A stretch of DNA of 54,171 nt. Source: an uncultured Gemmiger sp. Its GTDB lineage: Bacteria > Bacillota > Clostridia > Oscillospirales > Ruminococcaceae. The stretch lies in the NCBI GenBank assembly GCA_944388215.1, contig CALXHT010000013.1, positions 1 to 54,171 on the forward strand. Direction: 5' to 3'. A program made the position numbers and the translations under genes. Position 1 is the first letter of the stretch. Each line of letters opens with the position of its first letter. The notes beneath the pieces were generated by a model. That model searched no databases. It saw only the letters and a program-made list of their open reading frames with translations, and had not been told where the DNA came from. This document shows, one piece after another, positions 33,003-40,765 of this stretch.

Positions 33003-33407
33003 TTATTTCCGGCCCCGCTGCAGCTCGATCCAGGCAAGATCCCCGCGCTCCAGGCCGTGGATCAGCACCTCGGCGGTGGCGATGTTGGTGGCCACCGGGA
33101 TGGTGTGCATATCGCACAGCCGCAGCAGCGTCACATCGTTGGGTTCCCCGGGCTTGGCCGCCACAGGGTCCCGGAACAGCAGCAGCATATCCACCTCGCC
33201 GCAGCCGATCATGGCCGCGATCTGCTCGGCGCCGCCCCGCCGTCCCGGATACAGACACCGCACCGGCAGTCCTGTGGCATCGTGGACGATCTTGCCGGTG
33301 ACGCCGGTGGCAACCAGCTCGTTCTCCGACAAAATCCGTACGTATGCCGTACAAAACTGCGCCATCAATTCCTTGCGGGAATCGTGTGCGATCAAAGCGA
33401 TTCTCAT
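33003..33407 (-). CDS. mgsA: Methylglyoxal synthase-like protein
   Basis: 134 residues. MRIALIAHDSRKELM, GKIVHDATG, LLFRDPVAAKPGEP and RLCDMHTIPVATN follow MgsA, which makes methylglyoxal from dihydroxyacetone phosphate. The segment that normally reads GGDQQ, with the catalytic Asp (D71 in E. coli), reads GGAEQ here, so the proton-abstracting Asp is missing or shifted. The second key Asp (FRDP) is kept. Start at the ATG at 33405-33407 with GGGAGAGAG upstream. Activity is therefore doubtful. Confidence 0.8.
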   Translation of the reverse strand: MRIALIAHDSRKELMAQFCTAYVRILSENELVATGVTGKIVHDATGLPVRCLYPGRRGGAEQIAAMIGCGEVDMLLLFRDPVAAKPGEPNDVTLLRLCDMHTIPVATNIATAEVLIHGLERGDLAWIELQRGRK

Positions 33408-33665
33408 GACAAATACTCTCTCCCTCTGGGACCCACCATGGCCCCGAAACAATAGTATCTTTTATATGATAGGACAATTCCGTCAAAATTGCAAGTGCCG
33501 GAGCAAACAAATGGCCAAAACGCAGGACATTTTGGCCCCGGTTCTCGGCGTTTTGCCTAAATCAATCTGGCAAAGTTTGGCAAAACGGCGCGCAGTGTCC
33601 ATGTTATAATATAAGAAATCAGTGGGGCGCTCTCTCCGGGTGCCCTGACAAAGGAGGAATCCACC
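33408..33665. promoter_or_regulatory. Divergent control region between mgsA-like and lectin genes
   Basis: 258 bases without a gene. For the + side, TGTTATAAT (33602-33610) is an extended -10 about 55 bases before the lectin ATG. GGCCAAAA/TTTTGGCC (about 33513-33537) is an eight-base inverted repeat, and TTTGCC/GGCAAA motifs recur between 33550 and 33584; both could be operator sites. No clear -35 is seen on either strand. Confidence 0.45.
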
Positions 33666-34247
33666 ATGAAGAAATCTGCCCAGACGATCATTCGTCCCGA
33701 CGCATGCTATACCATCGCCGCTGCCAACGGCCGCGTGTTGGAGGTGGCCGATTTCAATACCGAGAACGGTGCCTCGGTGCGTCTGTGGAGTTACGAAGGA
33801 CAGCCCTGGCAGCAGTGGCGCTTTGAGGAAGCCGGCGAGGGCGAGTACCGCATCAAGAACCGCTTTACCGGGAAGGTCATGGATCTGGCCATGTCCGGCG
33901 TGGGCAACGGCACCTGGATCCACCAGTGGAGCCAGACTTCCGGCGCGGGCCAGCGCTGGCAGATCGTGGAGGCCGGCGGCGGCAAGGTGAAGCTGCGCAA
34001 CGTGCTGGCCGACAAGGTCATCGACCTGGTGGGCATGCGGGTGGACAACGGCACCCAGGCCCAGATCTGGCAGGATGTGTTCGGCGAGAATCAGCTGTGG
34101 AAGCTGGAACCCGTGCCCGACCGGCTGATGGACAAGCCGGTGGAGGCGCCGCCCGCCAAGCCGGCCAAGGCCGTCAAGAGCACCCGCACCCAGACCGGCA
34201 AGAAGGCCAGCGGCAAATCCGCCCGCCGGGCCAGCAAAAACAAGTAA
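33666..34247 (+). CDS. Ricin-type beta-trefoil lectin with lysine-rich tail
   Basis: 193 residues. Residues about 8-155 hold three beta-trefoil repeats with the QxW pattern (PWQQWRFEE, AGQRWQIVE, ENQLWKLEP) and DxA/DLA sugar-loop motifs. From about 155 the chain turns into a Pro/Ala then Lys/Ser/Arg-rich tail (KKASGKSARRASKNK end). There is no signal peptide or anchor, so it should stay in the cytoplasm unless exported by an unknown route. AAAGGAGG precedes the ATG. Single-gene unit with its own terminator. Confidence 0.85.
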   Translation: MKKSAQTIIRPDACYTIAAANGRVLEVADFNTENGASVRLWSYEGQPWQQWRFEEAGEGEYRIKNRFTGKVMDLAMSGVGNGTWIHQWSQTSGAGQRWQIVEAGGGKVKLRNVLADKVIDLVGMRVDNGTQAQIWQDVFGENQLWKLEPVPDRLMDKPVEAPPAKPAKAVKSTRTQTGKKASGKSARRASKNK

Positions 34248-34259
34248 TGGGCACTTTCA

Positions 34260-34284
34260 GGCTCCCGCCCCGCGGGAGCCTTTT
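34260..34284 (+). terminator. Terminator after the lectin gene
   Basis: GGCTCCCGC and GCGGGAGCC form a nine-pair stem with a short CCC loop followed by TTTTC. Confidence 0.8.
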
Positions 34285-34290
34285 CGGTGC

Positions 34291-34319
34291 TTGCGGGGCC
34301 TGTGAAAGGCTGATATAAT
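34291..34319 (+). promoter_or_regulatory. Promoter of the DEAD-box helicase gene
   Basis: TTGCGG (34291-34296), 17-base spacer, TATAAT (34314-34319), 40 bases before the ATG. Confidence 0.75.
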
Positions 34320-34359
34320 AAAAGGACCGTAAATCGTTACGAAAGGCAGTACAAACGCT

Positions 34360-35547
34360 ATGCAGTTTACCGAGCTTACCAACGTTGCGCCCGAGATCAT
34401 CCGCGCCACCCAGGCCATGGGCTTTACCGAGATGACCGAGATCCAGCAGAAGGCCATTCCCCTCATGCTGGACGGCCACGACATGATCGCCAAAGCCCCC
34501 ACCGGCACCGGCAAGACGGTGGCTTTCGGCATCCCCATTCTTTCCAAAGTGAACCCGGAGGTTCTCAAGCCCCAGGCTGTGGTGCTGAGCCCCACCCGGG
34601 AACTGGCCCAGCAGATCGCCCAGGACCTGCAGAATCTGGCCCAGTTTTTGCCGGATATCAAAATCGTCTGTGTCTACGGCGGCGCCGGGCTGGACAAACA
34701 GCAGCGCCAGCTGAAGGCGGGCTGCCAGATCGTGGTGGCCACGCCGGGGCGGCTGATGGACCATTACCGCCACCATGCCATCGATGTTTCCGACGTGGAG
34801 ACCGTGGTGCTGGACGAGGCCGACGAGATGCTGAACATGGGCTTCTACAAGGACGTGCGGCACATCATTGATCTGATGAAACACCGCAAGAGCCTGTCCA
34901 TGTTCTCGGCCACCATCAGCCGGGAGGTGCTGGATATCGGCTGGCTCTACCAGCACAACGCCGCCGAGGTGAGCGTGCAGCCGGTGGAGGATTCCAGCCC
35001 CAAGATCGCCCAGTACAAGCTGCTGACCACCGGCCGGGACAAGCTGGCCGACGCCGCCCAGATCATCCTGTCGGAAGGATACAAGCGGGTGATGATCTTC
35101 TGCAATACCAAGTACAATACCGGCATGCTGGCCAACCAGCTGGCCCGGCTCAACTTCAATGTGGACTGCCTCCACGGGGATCTGTCCCAGGCGGAGCGCA
35201 ACCGCATCATGACCCGGTTCAAGGCCGGCGAGATCGCCGTGCTGGTGGCCACCGACGTGGCGGCCCGGGGCATCGATGTATCCGACGTGGACGCCGTCAT
35301 CAACTACGACGTGCCGGAGGAGAATGAGCACTACACCCACCGCATCGGCCGCACCGGCCGTGCCCGCAAGGAGGGTGCCAGCTATCTGTTCTACACCAAG
35401 GAGGAGCAGAAGCGGGTGGACCAGCTGCTGCGGCTGACCCGCAACCTGGACGACTGCAAGAGCGTCAAGTTTGACTTCAACCACGAGAAGCTCATCGTGG
35501 AGGAGGCCAAGCCCCAGGACCGGTTCCAGATCAGGGCGTACTTTTAA
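34360..35547 (+). CDS. DEAD-box RNA helicase
   Basis: 395 residues. All core motifs are in order: Q motif with EIQQKAIP, Walker A APTGTGKT (46-53), PTRELA, TPGRL, DEAD (about 152-155), SAT, then in domain 2 ATDVAARGIDV and HRIGRTGR. It unwinds RNA, acting in ribosome assembly, cold adaptation or mRNA turnover. Length shows only the two RecA domains plus a very short C-terminus, so it lacks the extensions that would make it CshA, CshB or DbpA. AAAGGCAG lies before the ATG. Single-gene unit. Confidence 0.95.
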   Translation: MQFTELTNVAPEIIRATQAMGFTEMTEIQQKAIPLMLDGHDMIAKAPTGTGKTVAFGIPILSKVNPEVLKPQAVVLSPTRELAQQIAQDLQNLAQFLPDIKIVCVYGGAGLDKQQRQLKAGCQIVVATPGRLMDHYRHHAIDVSDVETVVLDEADEMLNMGFYKDVRHIIDLMKHRKSLSMFSATISREVLDIGWLYQHNAAEVSVQPVEDSSPKIAQYKLLTTGRDKLADAAQIILSEGYKRVMIFCNTKYNTGMLANQLARLNFNVDCLHGDLSQAERNRIMTRFKAGEIAVLVATDVAARGIDVSDVDAVINYDVPEENEHYTHRIGRTGRARKEGASYLFYTKEEQKRVDQLLRLTRNLDDCKSVKFDFNHEKLIVEEAKPQDRFQIRAYF

Positions 35548-35550
35548 TGA

Positions 35551-35584
35551 AAAATCCCGGAAGCAAACGCTTCCGGGATTTTTT
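35551..35584. terminator. Terminator between helicase and histidine kinase genes
   Basis: AAAATCCCGGAAGC (35551-35564) and GCTTCCGGGATTTTTT (35569-35584), four-base loop, between convergent genes. Confidence 0.93.
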
Positions 35585-35586
35585 GT

Positions 35587-37020
35587 TCATTTTCCGGCCG
35601 GTAGGGTGAAGACGAAGCGGCACCACTTGCCTTCCTCGCTCTCGGCATGGATCTGCCCGCCCGACAGGTTGATGAGGATCTTGCAGATATGCAGTCCCAG
35701 GCCGCTGCCCCGGGTGTTCATGCCACGGGAACGGTCCTCCTTGTAGAACCGCTCAAAGACAAAGGGCAACGCTTCCGGCGCGATGCCGGCGCCGGTGTTT
35801 TCGATGCGGACCTCCACCATATTGCCCTTCTTCTGGGCCGCAAAGGAGATGGTTCCCCCCTCCGGGGTGAACTTGATGGCGTTGTCCACAATGTTGTAGA
35901 CCACCTGGTGCACAAAGTCCGGGTCGGCATAGATGGCCAGCGGCGGACCGCCCAGCCCCTGGATATCGATCTTGCCGTCCTCGATGCGCTGCTCGTCGCT
36001 GAGCACCACGTCGGTGACGGTCTTCCACAGATCATAGTTCCGGGCGTGGACCGGCACCTCGCCGGCCTCCAGCTTGGTGATGTCCAGCATGTTCTGCACC
36101 AGCCGCGCCAGACGCCCCGTCTCCTGGGAGACGATGGTCAGGTAGTGCTGGTTTTCCTCGGGCGGGATCGTGCCGTCCAGCATGCCGTCGATGAAGCCCT
36201 TGATGGTGGTCATGGGGGTGCGCAGCTCGTGGGCGATGTTGCCCATGAACTGGCCCCGGGAATTGTCGATGGTCTGCAGCCGCATGGCCATGTTGTTGAA
36301 GGTGGTGGCAAAATCCGCCAGCTCCACACAGCCGTCCACCGGCGCGCGGGCCGTGAAATCCCCGCTGCCCAGCCGCCGGGCCGCCTCGCTGATATCCTCG
36401 ATGGGGCCGGTGATTCGCTTGGCCAGCACCCAGCACAGCAGGCTGCAGAGCAGCAGGATGGCCGCCGCCGAGATGCCGAACATCACCAGCATGTCCATGA
36501 TGTAGGAGCCCAGCGCCGTCATGGGACTGGCGGCAAACAGGTAGCCCGCCGAGCCGTTCACATCGATGCGACGCCCGGCCGTGTAGTATTTGCCGCTGTA
36601 GACACCGCCCAGCGTGCCGGCGTCGAACACGTCGCCGCCGGCATCCATCTCGTCCAGCAGGTCCCGGGGCACGGCCTGGTCGGTAAAGTCACCGCCGTCG
36701 GTATGCAGCAGCACCCGACCGTCCTCCGCCGCCACAAAGACCAGCGCCCCCGAGGTGGTGTTGAACAGCTCAAACCCGTTGCGGGCTTCCTGGGCGCGGT
36801 CGTCCCCCAGCGGTTTGGTGACAATGTCGCCCTCCTCGGCCAGGCGCTGGCTCAGAGCGCTGGCACCGTCCAGGATGGCCGTGAGCGCCGTGCGCCGCTC
36901 CCCCACAAAGTAGGCCGCCGACAGCGCCGTCTGGATGGCACACATGACGCTGAGTCCCAGGATCAGCACCACCGCAATGGTGGAGAAAAACTCCCGGCTG
37001 ATGGTATTGCGGCGACTCAT
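35587..37020 (-). CDS. Sensor histidine kinase
   Basis: 477 residues. Membrane segments at about 11-35 and 174-200 enclose an outside sensor domain of about 135 residues; then HAMP, HisKA with GNIAHELRTPMTTIKGF (phospho-acceptor His264) and the HATPase domain (YNIVDNAIKFTPEGG, FERFYKEDRSRG, GSGLGLHICK). It phosphorylates the regulator encoded just upstream; start and stop of the pair overlap by four bases (ATGA). PhoR/WalK-like layout without a PAS domain; the signal is unknown. Confidence 0.93.
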   Translation of the reverse strand: MSRRNTISREFFSTIAVVLILGLSVMCAIQTALSAAYFVGERRTALTAILDGASALSQRLAEEGDIVTKPLGDDRAQEARNGFELFNTTSGALVFVAAEDGRVLLHTDGGDFTDQAVPRDLLDEMDAGGDVFDAGTLGGVYSGKYYTAGRRIDVNGSAGYLFAASPMTALGSYIMDMLVMFGISAAAILLLCSLLCWVLAKRITGPIEDISEAARRLGSGDFTARAPVDGCVELADFATTFNNMAMRLQTIDNSRGQFMGNIAHELRTPMTTIKGFIDGMLDGTIPPEENQHYLTIVSQETGRLARLVQNMLDITKLEAGEVPVHARNYDLWKTVTDVVLSDEQRIEDGKIDIQGLGGPPLAIYADPDFVHQVVYNIVDNAIKFTPEGGTISFAAQKKGNMVEVRIENTGAGIAPEALPFVFERFYKEDRSRGMNTRGSGLGLHICKILINLSGGQIHAESEEGKWCRFVFTLPAGK

Positions 37021-37703
37021 TCCCGGACCTCGAACTTATAGCCCACGCCCCAGACGGTTTTCAGGTTCCATTTGTCGGAGGCTCCTTCCAGCTTCTCCCG
37101 CAGGCGCTTCACATGTACGTCGATGGTGCGGGAATCGCCGTAATACTCAAAGCCCCACACCTCGTCCAGCAGCTGGTCGCGGGTGTACACCCGGTTGGGA
37201 TGCCCCGCCAGGCAGGCCAGCAGTTCCAGCTCCTTGGGCGGCGCCTCCACCACCTTGCCCTTGACCTTCAGCTCATACCGGTTCATGTCCAGGTGCAGGT
37301 TGTCAAAGTCGTAGACGCCCTTGTTGTCCTCCTCCTTGGTGGAGCGGCGCAGCACCGCCTTGATGCGCGCCGTGACTTCCTTGGCGTCAAAGGGCTTGAC
37401 GATGTAGTCGTCCGCCCCCAGCTCCAGGCCCAGCACCTTGTCGTAGGTCTCGCCCTTGGCGGTGAGCATGATGATGGGGGTGTTGTCCTTGGCGCGGATC
37501 TTGCGGCAGACCTCCCAGCCGTCCATCACCGGCATCATCACGTCCAGCAGCACCAGGTCGGGGTGCAGCTTGTCAAACTCGGTGAGCGCGGCGCTGCCGT
37601 CGTGCACCATCGTTACATTGTAGCCCTCCTTGACCAGGTAGAGCCGCAGCAGTTCACAGATATTTTTATCGTCATCCACTACCAGAATTTTTTCATTCGC
37701 CAT
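37017..37703 (-). CDS. OmpR/PhoB-family response regulator
   Basis: 228 residues. The receiver domain has the acid pocket DDDKN, the phospho-acceptor Asp in LVLLDVMMPVMDGWE and the conserved Lys in YIVKPF; residues about 130-228 are a winged-helix DNA-binding domain (TRDQLLDEVWGFEYYGDSRT, DVHVKRLREKLE, VWGVGYKFE). It precedes its kinase on the same message. GGAGGAAC lies before the ATG. Confidence 0.95.
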   Translation of the reverse strand: MANEKILVVDDDKNICELLRLYLVKEGYNVTMVHDGSAALTEFDKLHPDLVLLDVMMPVMDGWEVCRKIRAKDNTPIIMLTAKGETYDKVLGLELGADDYIVKPFDAKEVTARIKAVLRRSTKEEDNKGVYDFDNLHLDMNRYELKVKGKVVEAPPKELELLACLAGHPNRVYTRDQLLDEVWGFEYYGDSRTIDVHVKRLREKLEGASDKWNLKTVWGVGYKFEVRE

Positions 37704-37758
37704 GGCATTGTTCCTCCGTTCCGGCGGCGCACCCCTGCGGCGCGCCCGTTATGCATTT

Positions 37759-37775
37759 AATTATACCGTATAATT
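37759..37775. promoter_or_regulatory. Palindromic -10 region between regulator and ychF
   Basis: AATTATACCGTATAATT is a perfect 8+1+8 palindrome and offers TATAAT on both strands (37769-37774 on +, 37760-37765 on -). It lies about 55 bases upstream of the response-regulator ATG and may serve both directions or bind the regulator. Confidence 0.5.
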
Positions 37776-37818
37776 GTGGATAAAAAAAGAACACAAAGGG
37801 GCATTTGCCGCATTTTTC

Positions 37819-37847
37819 TTGCGTGGCGCCGTCCTTGTGTGTATAAT
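37819..37847 (+). promoter_or_regulatory. Promoter of ychF-mtnN
   Basis: TTGCGT (37819-37824), 17-base spacer, TATAAT (37842-37847), 36 bases before the ychF ATG. Confidence 0.75.
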
Positions 37848-37883
37848 AAGGGATGGAAAAAACGCCAAAAGGAGCGAAACAAT

Positions 37884-39014
37884 ATGAAATTAGGTATCGT
37901 CGGATTGCCCAACGTGGGCAAATCGACCCTGTTCAATGCCATCACCTCCACCCGCAACGCCCAGGCCGCCAACTATCCGTTCTGCACCATCGAGCCGAAC
38001 TCCGGCATCGTGGCCGTGCCGGACGCCCGCCTGGACAAGCTGGCCGAGGTGTGGCAGACCGATAAAAAGACGCCCGCCATCGTGGAATTCGTGGACATTG
38101 CCGGCCTTGTGAAGGGTGCCGCCCACGGCGCCGGCCTGGGCAACAAGTTCCTGGGCCACATCCGGGAGTGCGACGCCCTGGTGCATGTGGTGCGCTGCTT
38201 CGACGACGACAACATCGTCCACGTGGTGGAGGATGTGAACAAGCCGGAGGGCGTGGACCCCATCCGGGACATTGACGCCATCGACCTGGAGCTGATCCTG
38301 GCCGACCTGGAAGTGGTGAACAACCGCCTGGGCCGTCAGCAGAAGGCCGCCAAGACCGGCAACAAGGCCGCGGCCGCCGAGGCTGCCTGGCTGGCCGAGC
38401 TGGCCGCCCATCTGGAGGCCGAGAAGCCCGCCCGCACCTTTGCCTTTGACGAGGAGGACGACGCCCAGAAGGCGGCCCGCAAGGAGCTGGGTCTGCTCTC
38501 CGCCAAGCCGGTGATCTACGCCTGCAACGTGGGCGAGGATGACCTGCTGGGCGGTCTGGATGAGAACAAGTACTACCCGCTGGTGGTGGCCCGGGCCGAG
38601 GCCGAGGGCGCCCAGGCGCTGCCCATCTGCGCCAAGACCGAGGAGGATATCGCCGATTCCACGCCGGAGGAGAAACTGGCCTTCCTGCAGGAGATGGGCA
38701 TCGAGTCCACCGGTCTGGACAAGTTGATCAAGGCCAGCTATGAACTGCTGGGCCTCATCAGCTTCCTGACGGACGGCAAGAAGGAATGCCGCGCCTGGAC
38801 CATCAAAAAGGGCACCAAGGCCCCCCAGGCCGCCGGCAAGATCCACTCGGATTTCGAGCGGGGCTTCATCCGTGCCCAGGTCATCCACTACCAGGACCTG
38901 GCCGACGCCGACTTCAACTACGCGGCGGTGAAATCCAAGGGCCTGCAGCACACCGAGGGCAAGGACTACGTGGTGCAGGACGGCGACGTGATCGAGTTCC
39001 TGTTCAACGTCTGA
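37884..39014 (+). CDS. ychF: Redox-regulated ATPase / ribosome-binding GTPase YchF
   Basis: About 376 residues, OLA1/YchF family. GLPNVGKSTLF (7-17) is the P-loop, YPFCTIEPN the switch region, DIAGLVKGA the G3 motif; the C-terminal third is the TGS domain (FTCRAWTIKKGTKAPQ-like segment, then DYVVQDGDVIEFLFNV). YchF binds the ribosome and hydrolyses ATP in preference to GTP, with a role in stress tuning. ATG at 37884 follows AAAAGGAG. The mtnN gene starts 14 bases after its stop. Confidence 0.95.
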   Translation: MKLGIVGLPNVGKSTLFNAITSTRNAQAANYPFCTIEPNSGIVAVPDARLDKLAEVWQTDKKTPAIVEFVDIAGLVKGAAHGAGLGNKFLGHIRECDALVHVVRCFDDDNIVHVVEDVNKPEGVDPIRDIDAIDLELILADLEVVNNRLGRQQKAAKTGNKAAAAEAAWLAELAAHLEAEKPARTFAFDEEDDAQKAARKELGLLSAKPVIYACNVGEDDLLGGLDENKYYPLVVARAEAEGAQALPICAKTEEDIADSTPEEKLAFLQEMGIESTGLDKLIKASYELLGLISFLTDGKKECRAWTIKKGTKAPQAAGKIHSDFERGFIRAQVIHYQDLADADFNYAAVKSKGLQHTEGKDYVVQDGDVIEFLFNV

Positions 39015-39027
39015 TGGGAGGCACAGT

Positions 39028-39711
39028 ATGATCATCGGCATTATGGGCGCCATGCCCGAGGAAGTGGACCAGCTCTGTGCCCGGCTGCAGGATGTGACCT
39101 GCGAGCACTACGCCGGGGTGGACTACCACTGCGGCACGCTGCAGGGCAGGCAGGTGGTGGTCTGCTGCGCCGGCATGGGCAAGGCCAACGCCGCCAGCAC
39201 CGTGCAGGTGCTCTGCACCAGGTACGGCATCGACCATCTGATTTTCAGCGGCATCGCCGGCAACATGACCAGCAAGATCGGCATCGGCGACGTATGCGTG
39301 GGCGAGACGGTGTTCTACCACGACGCCCAGCTGGACATGCTGGCCCAGAGCGCGCCGTTCCTGAAGGAATACCGGGGTGACCCCGCCCTGGTGCAGGCAG
39401 CGCTGGATGCCTGCCAGGCCTGCGGCGTGAAGGCCATCGCCGGCAGGATCGCCACCGGCGACACCTTTGTGGGGGATGCCGCCACCAAGAAGGCCATTGA
39501 AGAAAAATGCCATCCCGACTGTGTGGAGATGGAGGGCGCCGCGGTCAGCCAGGTGGCGGGCCGCAACGGGGTTCCCTGCGTGGTGCTGCGCGCCATGAGC
39601 GACAACGCCGACGAGAGCGGCTATGAGGTGCTGGTGGTCAAGCAGTTCAGCATTGCGGACTATGTGAAGACCGCCACCGAGATCGTCACCACCATGATCG
39701 AGCATCTGTAA
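39028..39711 (+). CDS. mtnN: 5'-methylthioadenosine/S-adenosylhomocysteine nucleosidase
   Basis: 227 residues. It cleaves adenine from MTA and SAH, feeding methionine salvage and the activated-methyl cycle. MIIGIMGAMPEEVD is the family N-terminus, SGIAGN and VEMEGAAVSQVA (substrate Glu) the binding motifs, and RAMSDNADE carries the catalytic Asp. GGGAGG precedes the ATG. Second gene of the ychF operon. Confidence 0.95.
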   Translation: MIIGIMGAMPEEVDQLCARLQDVTCEHYAGVDYHCGTLQGRQVVVCCAGMGKANAASTVQVLCTRYGIDHLIFSGIAGNMTSKIGIGDVCVGETVFYHDAQLDMLAQSAPFLKEYRGDPALVQAALDACQACGVKAIAGRIATGDTFVGDAATKKAIEEKCHPDCVEMEGAAVSQVAGRNGVPCVVLRAMSDNADESGYEVLVVKQFSIADYVKTATEIVTTMIEHL

Positions 39712-39721
39712 AAGACAGCAA

Positions 39722-39754
39722 AAGCGGGACGCCCCGGGGGCGTCCCGCTTTTTT
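39722..39754. terminator. Terminator between mtnN and the DUF523 gene
   Basis: AAGCGGGACGCCC (39722-39734) and GGGCGTCCCGCTTTTTT (39738-39754), three-base loop. Confidence 0.93.
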
Positions 39755-39760
39755 CTTGGT

Positions 39761-40195
39761 TCAGAGTTCCGGCACCGCGGCGATGTCCTCCACATCCACC
39801 ACCCGGTAGCCCCGGGCGGTGAGCGCCGCCGCCAGCATGCCCTGGCCGGGGATGAGACGGCGGGAGAAGGTGCCGTCGTAGATCTGTTTGACGCCGCAGG
39901 TGGGGCTGCGGGATTGCAGCACCACCAGGTCGATGGCCTGCCCTTCGATCTGCGCCAGGGCCTTTTCCACCCCGGCCCGGAAGGCGGCGTCCACATTCTC
40001 GCCGTACTGGTTGTAGGCCACGCCGTCCCGCAGCTCCACGCAGGGCCGGGGCACCCCCAGGCCGCTGAGCACCTCGGGGCAGACCGGCAGGACCTCATGG
40101 CCCTGCAGCCGCCGCAGCAGCGCTTCACTGCGGTTGTTGCCGCCGTTATACTTGCAGTTTTCCCCCAGCAGACAGGCACTGACCAGGATTCTCAC
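39761..40195 (-). CDS. DUF523 family protein
   Basis: About 144 residues. SACLLGENCKYNGGNN, VCPEVLSGLGVPRP and LQSRSPTCGVKQIYDGTF are the DUF523 signatures with conserved cysteines that look like a metal or sulfur site. Relatives are linked to 2-thiouracil handling (TudS-type desulfidases), but that activity is not shown for this short form. I use the GTG at 40193-40195 because GGAAGG lies eight bases upstream; no ATG is nearer. Confidence 0.85.
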   Translation of the reverse strand: MRILVSACLLGENCKYNGGNNRSEALLRRLQGHEVLPVCPEVLSGLGVPRPCVELRDGVAYNQYGENVDAAFRAGVEKALAQIEGQAIDLVVLQSRSPTCGVKQIYDGTFSRRLIPGQGMLAAALTARGYRVVDVEDIAAVPEL

Positions 40196-40264
40196 GGGCA
40201 GATCCCTTCCTTTTTCTCGTTCTGCCCTGATTATACCAGTCCGGCCGCCCGCCCGCAAGGGCCG

Positions 40265-40696
40265 TCAGATGAATTCCCGCCAGGTGCTCTCCGCCCGGGC
40301 CTGGAGTTCCTCCAGCTCGCCGCAGAGTTTCTTGGCGCCGGGGCTGGCGGTGGGATAGTCCTTCTCGGCCCGCTTGCAGTCCAGCACCCCCTGACCGCTT
40401 CCCTCCGCCAGCATGGTGGCCAGGTTGCGGGTGGATTTGTCCATCATGGTGCGGGTGCGGATGCCCATGCTCACACTCATCCGGTTGGCCGCGCTCTGGC
40501 CCCGGGCCTGGGCGCCGATGGCATCCAGCGCCGTGTGCGCCGCCTGGTTGATCCGCCGGTACTCCCGCTTCTGACGCATCATCTCATCCTTCAGCTTCTG
40601 GTCGTGGGTCAGCCCCATCAGTTCGTCCAGCGTGTTCTTGCCCAGTTCGGTGTTCTGGACGATCTCCTGCAGCATCTTTTCGTTGTCGCTTTGCAT
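40265..40696 (-). CDS. Hypothetical helical protein (143 aa)
   Basis: About 143 residues from the ATG at 40694-40696, rich in Lys, Glu, Arg and Gln and predicted all-helical (LQEIVQNTELGKNTLDELM; DQKLKDEMMRQKREYRRI). The pattern resembles ferritin-like/DUF2383 or spore-coat-associated helical bundles, but I cannot assign it. Its AAGGGGG Shine-Dalgarno site lies inside the right arm of a hairpin (40705-40748). Confidence 0.7.
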   Translation of the reverse strand: MQSDNEKMLQEIVQNTELGKNTLDELMGLTHDQKLKDEMMRQKREYRRINQAAHTALDAIGAQARGQSAANRMSVSMGIRTRTMMDKSTRNLATMLAEGSGQGVLDCKRAEKDYPTASPGAKKLCGELEELQARAESTWREFI

Positions 40697-40704
40697 AGTA
40701 AAAA

Positions 40705-40748
40705 CCCCCTTGTGTACTTGCGTCAAGCATAGTATGTACACAGGGGGG
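40705..40748 (-). promoter_or_regulatory. Hairpin covering the Shine-Dalgarno site of the 40265-40696 gene
   Basis: On the minus strand CCCCCCTGTGTAC pairs with GTACACAAGGGGG (one bulge), followed by TTTTTAC and the ATG. It can act as a terminator for the GGDEF-like gene upstream and at the same time hide the ribosome-binding site of the next gene. Confidence 0.6.
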
Positions 40749-40765
40749 TTCGTTTTATGCAAAGA

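Noticed and set aside
37867-37884. Upstream start for ychF at 37776
   Set aside because: The frame is open but runs through the promoter; the ATG at 37884 has AAAAGGAG and gives the standard N-terminus.
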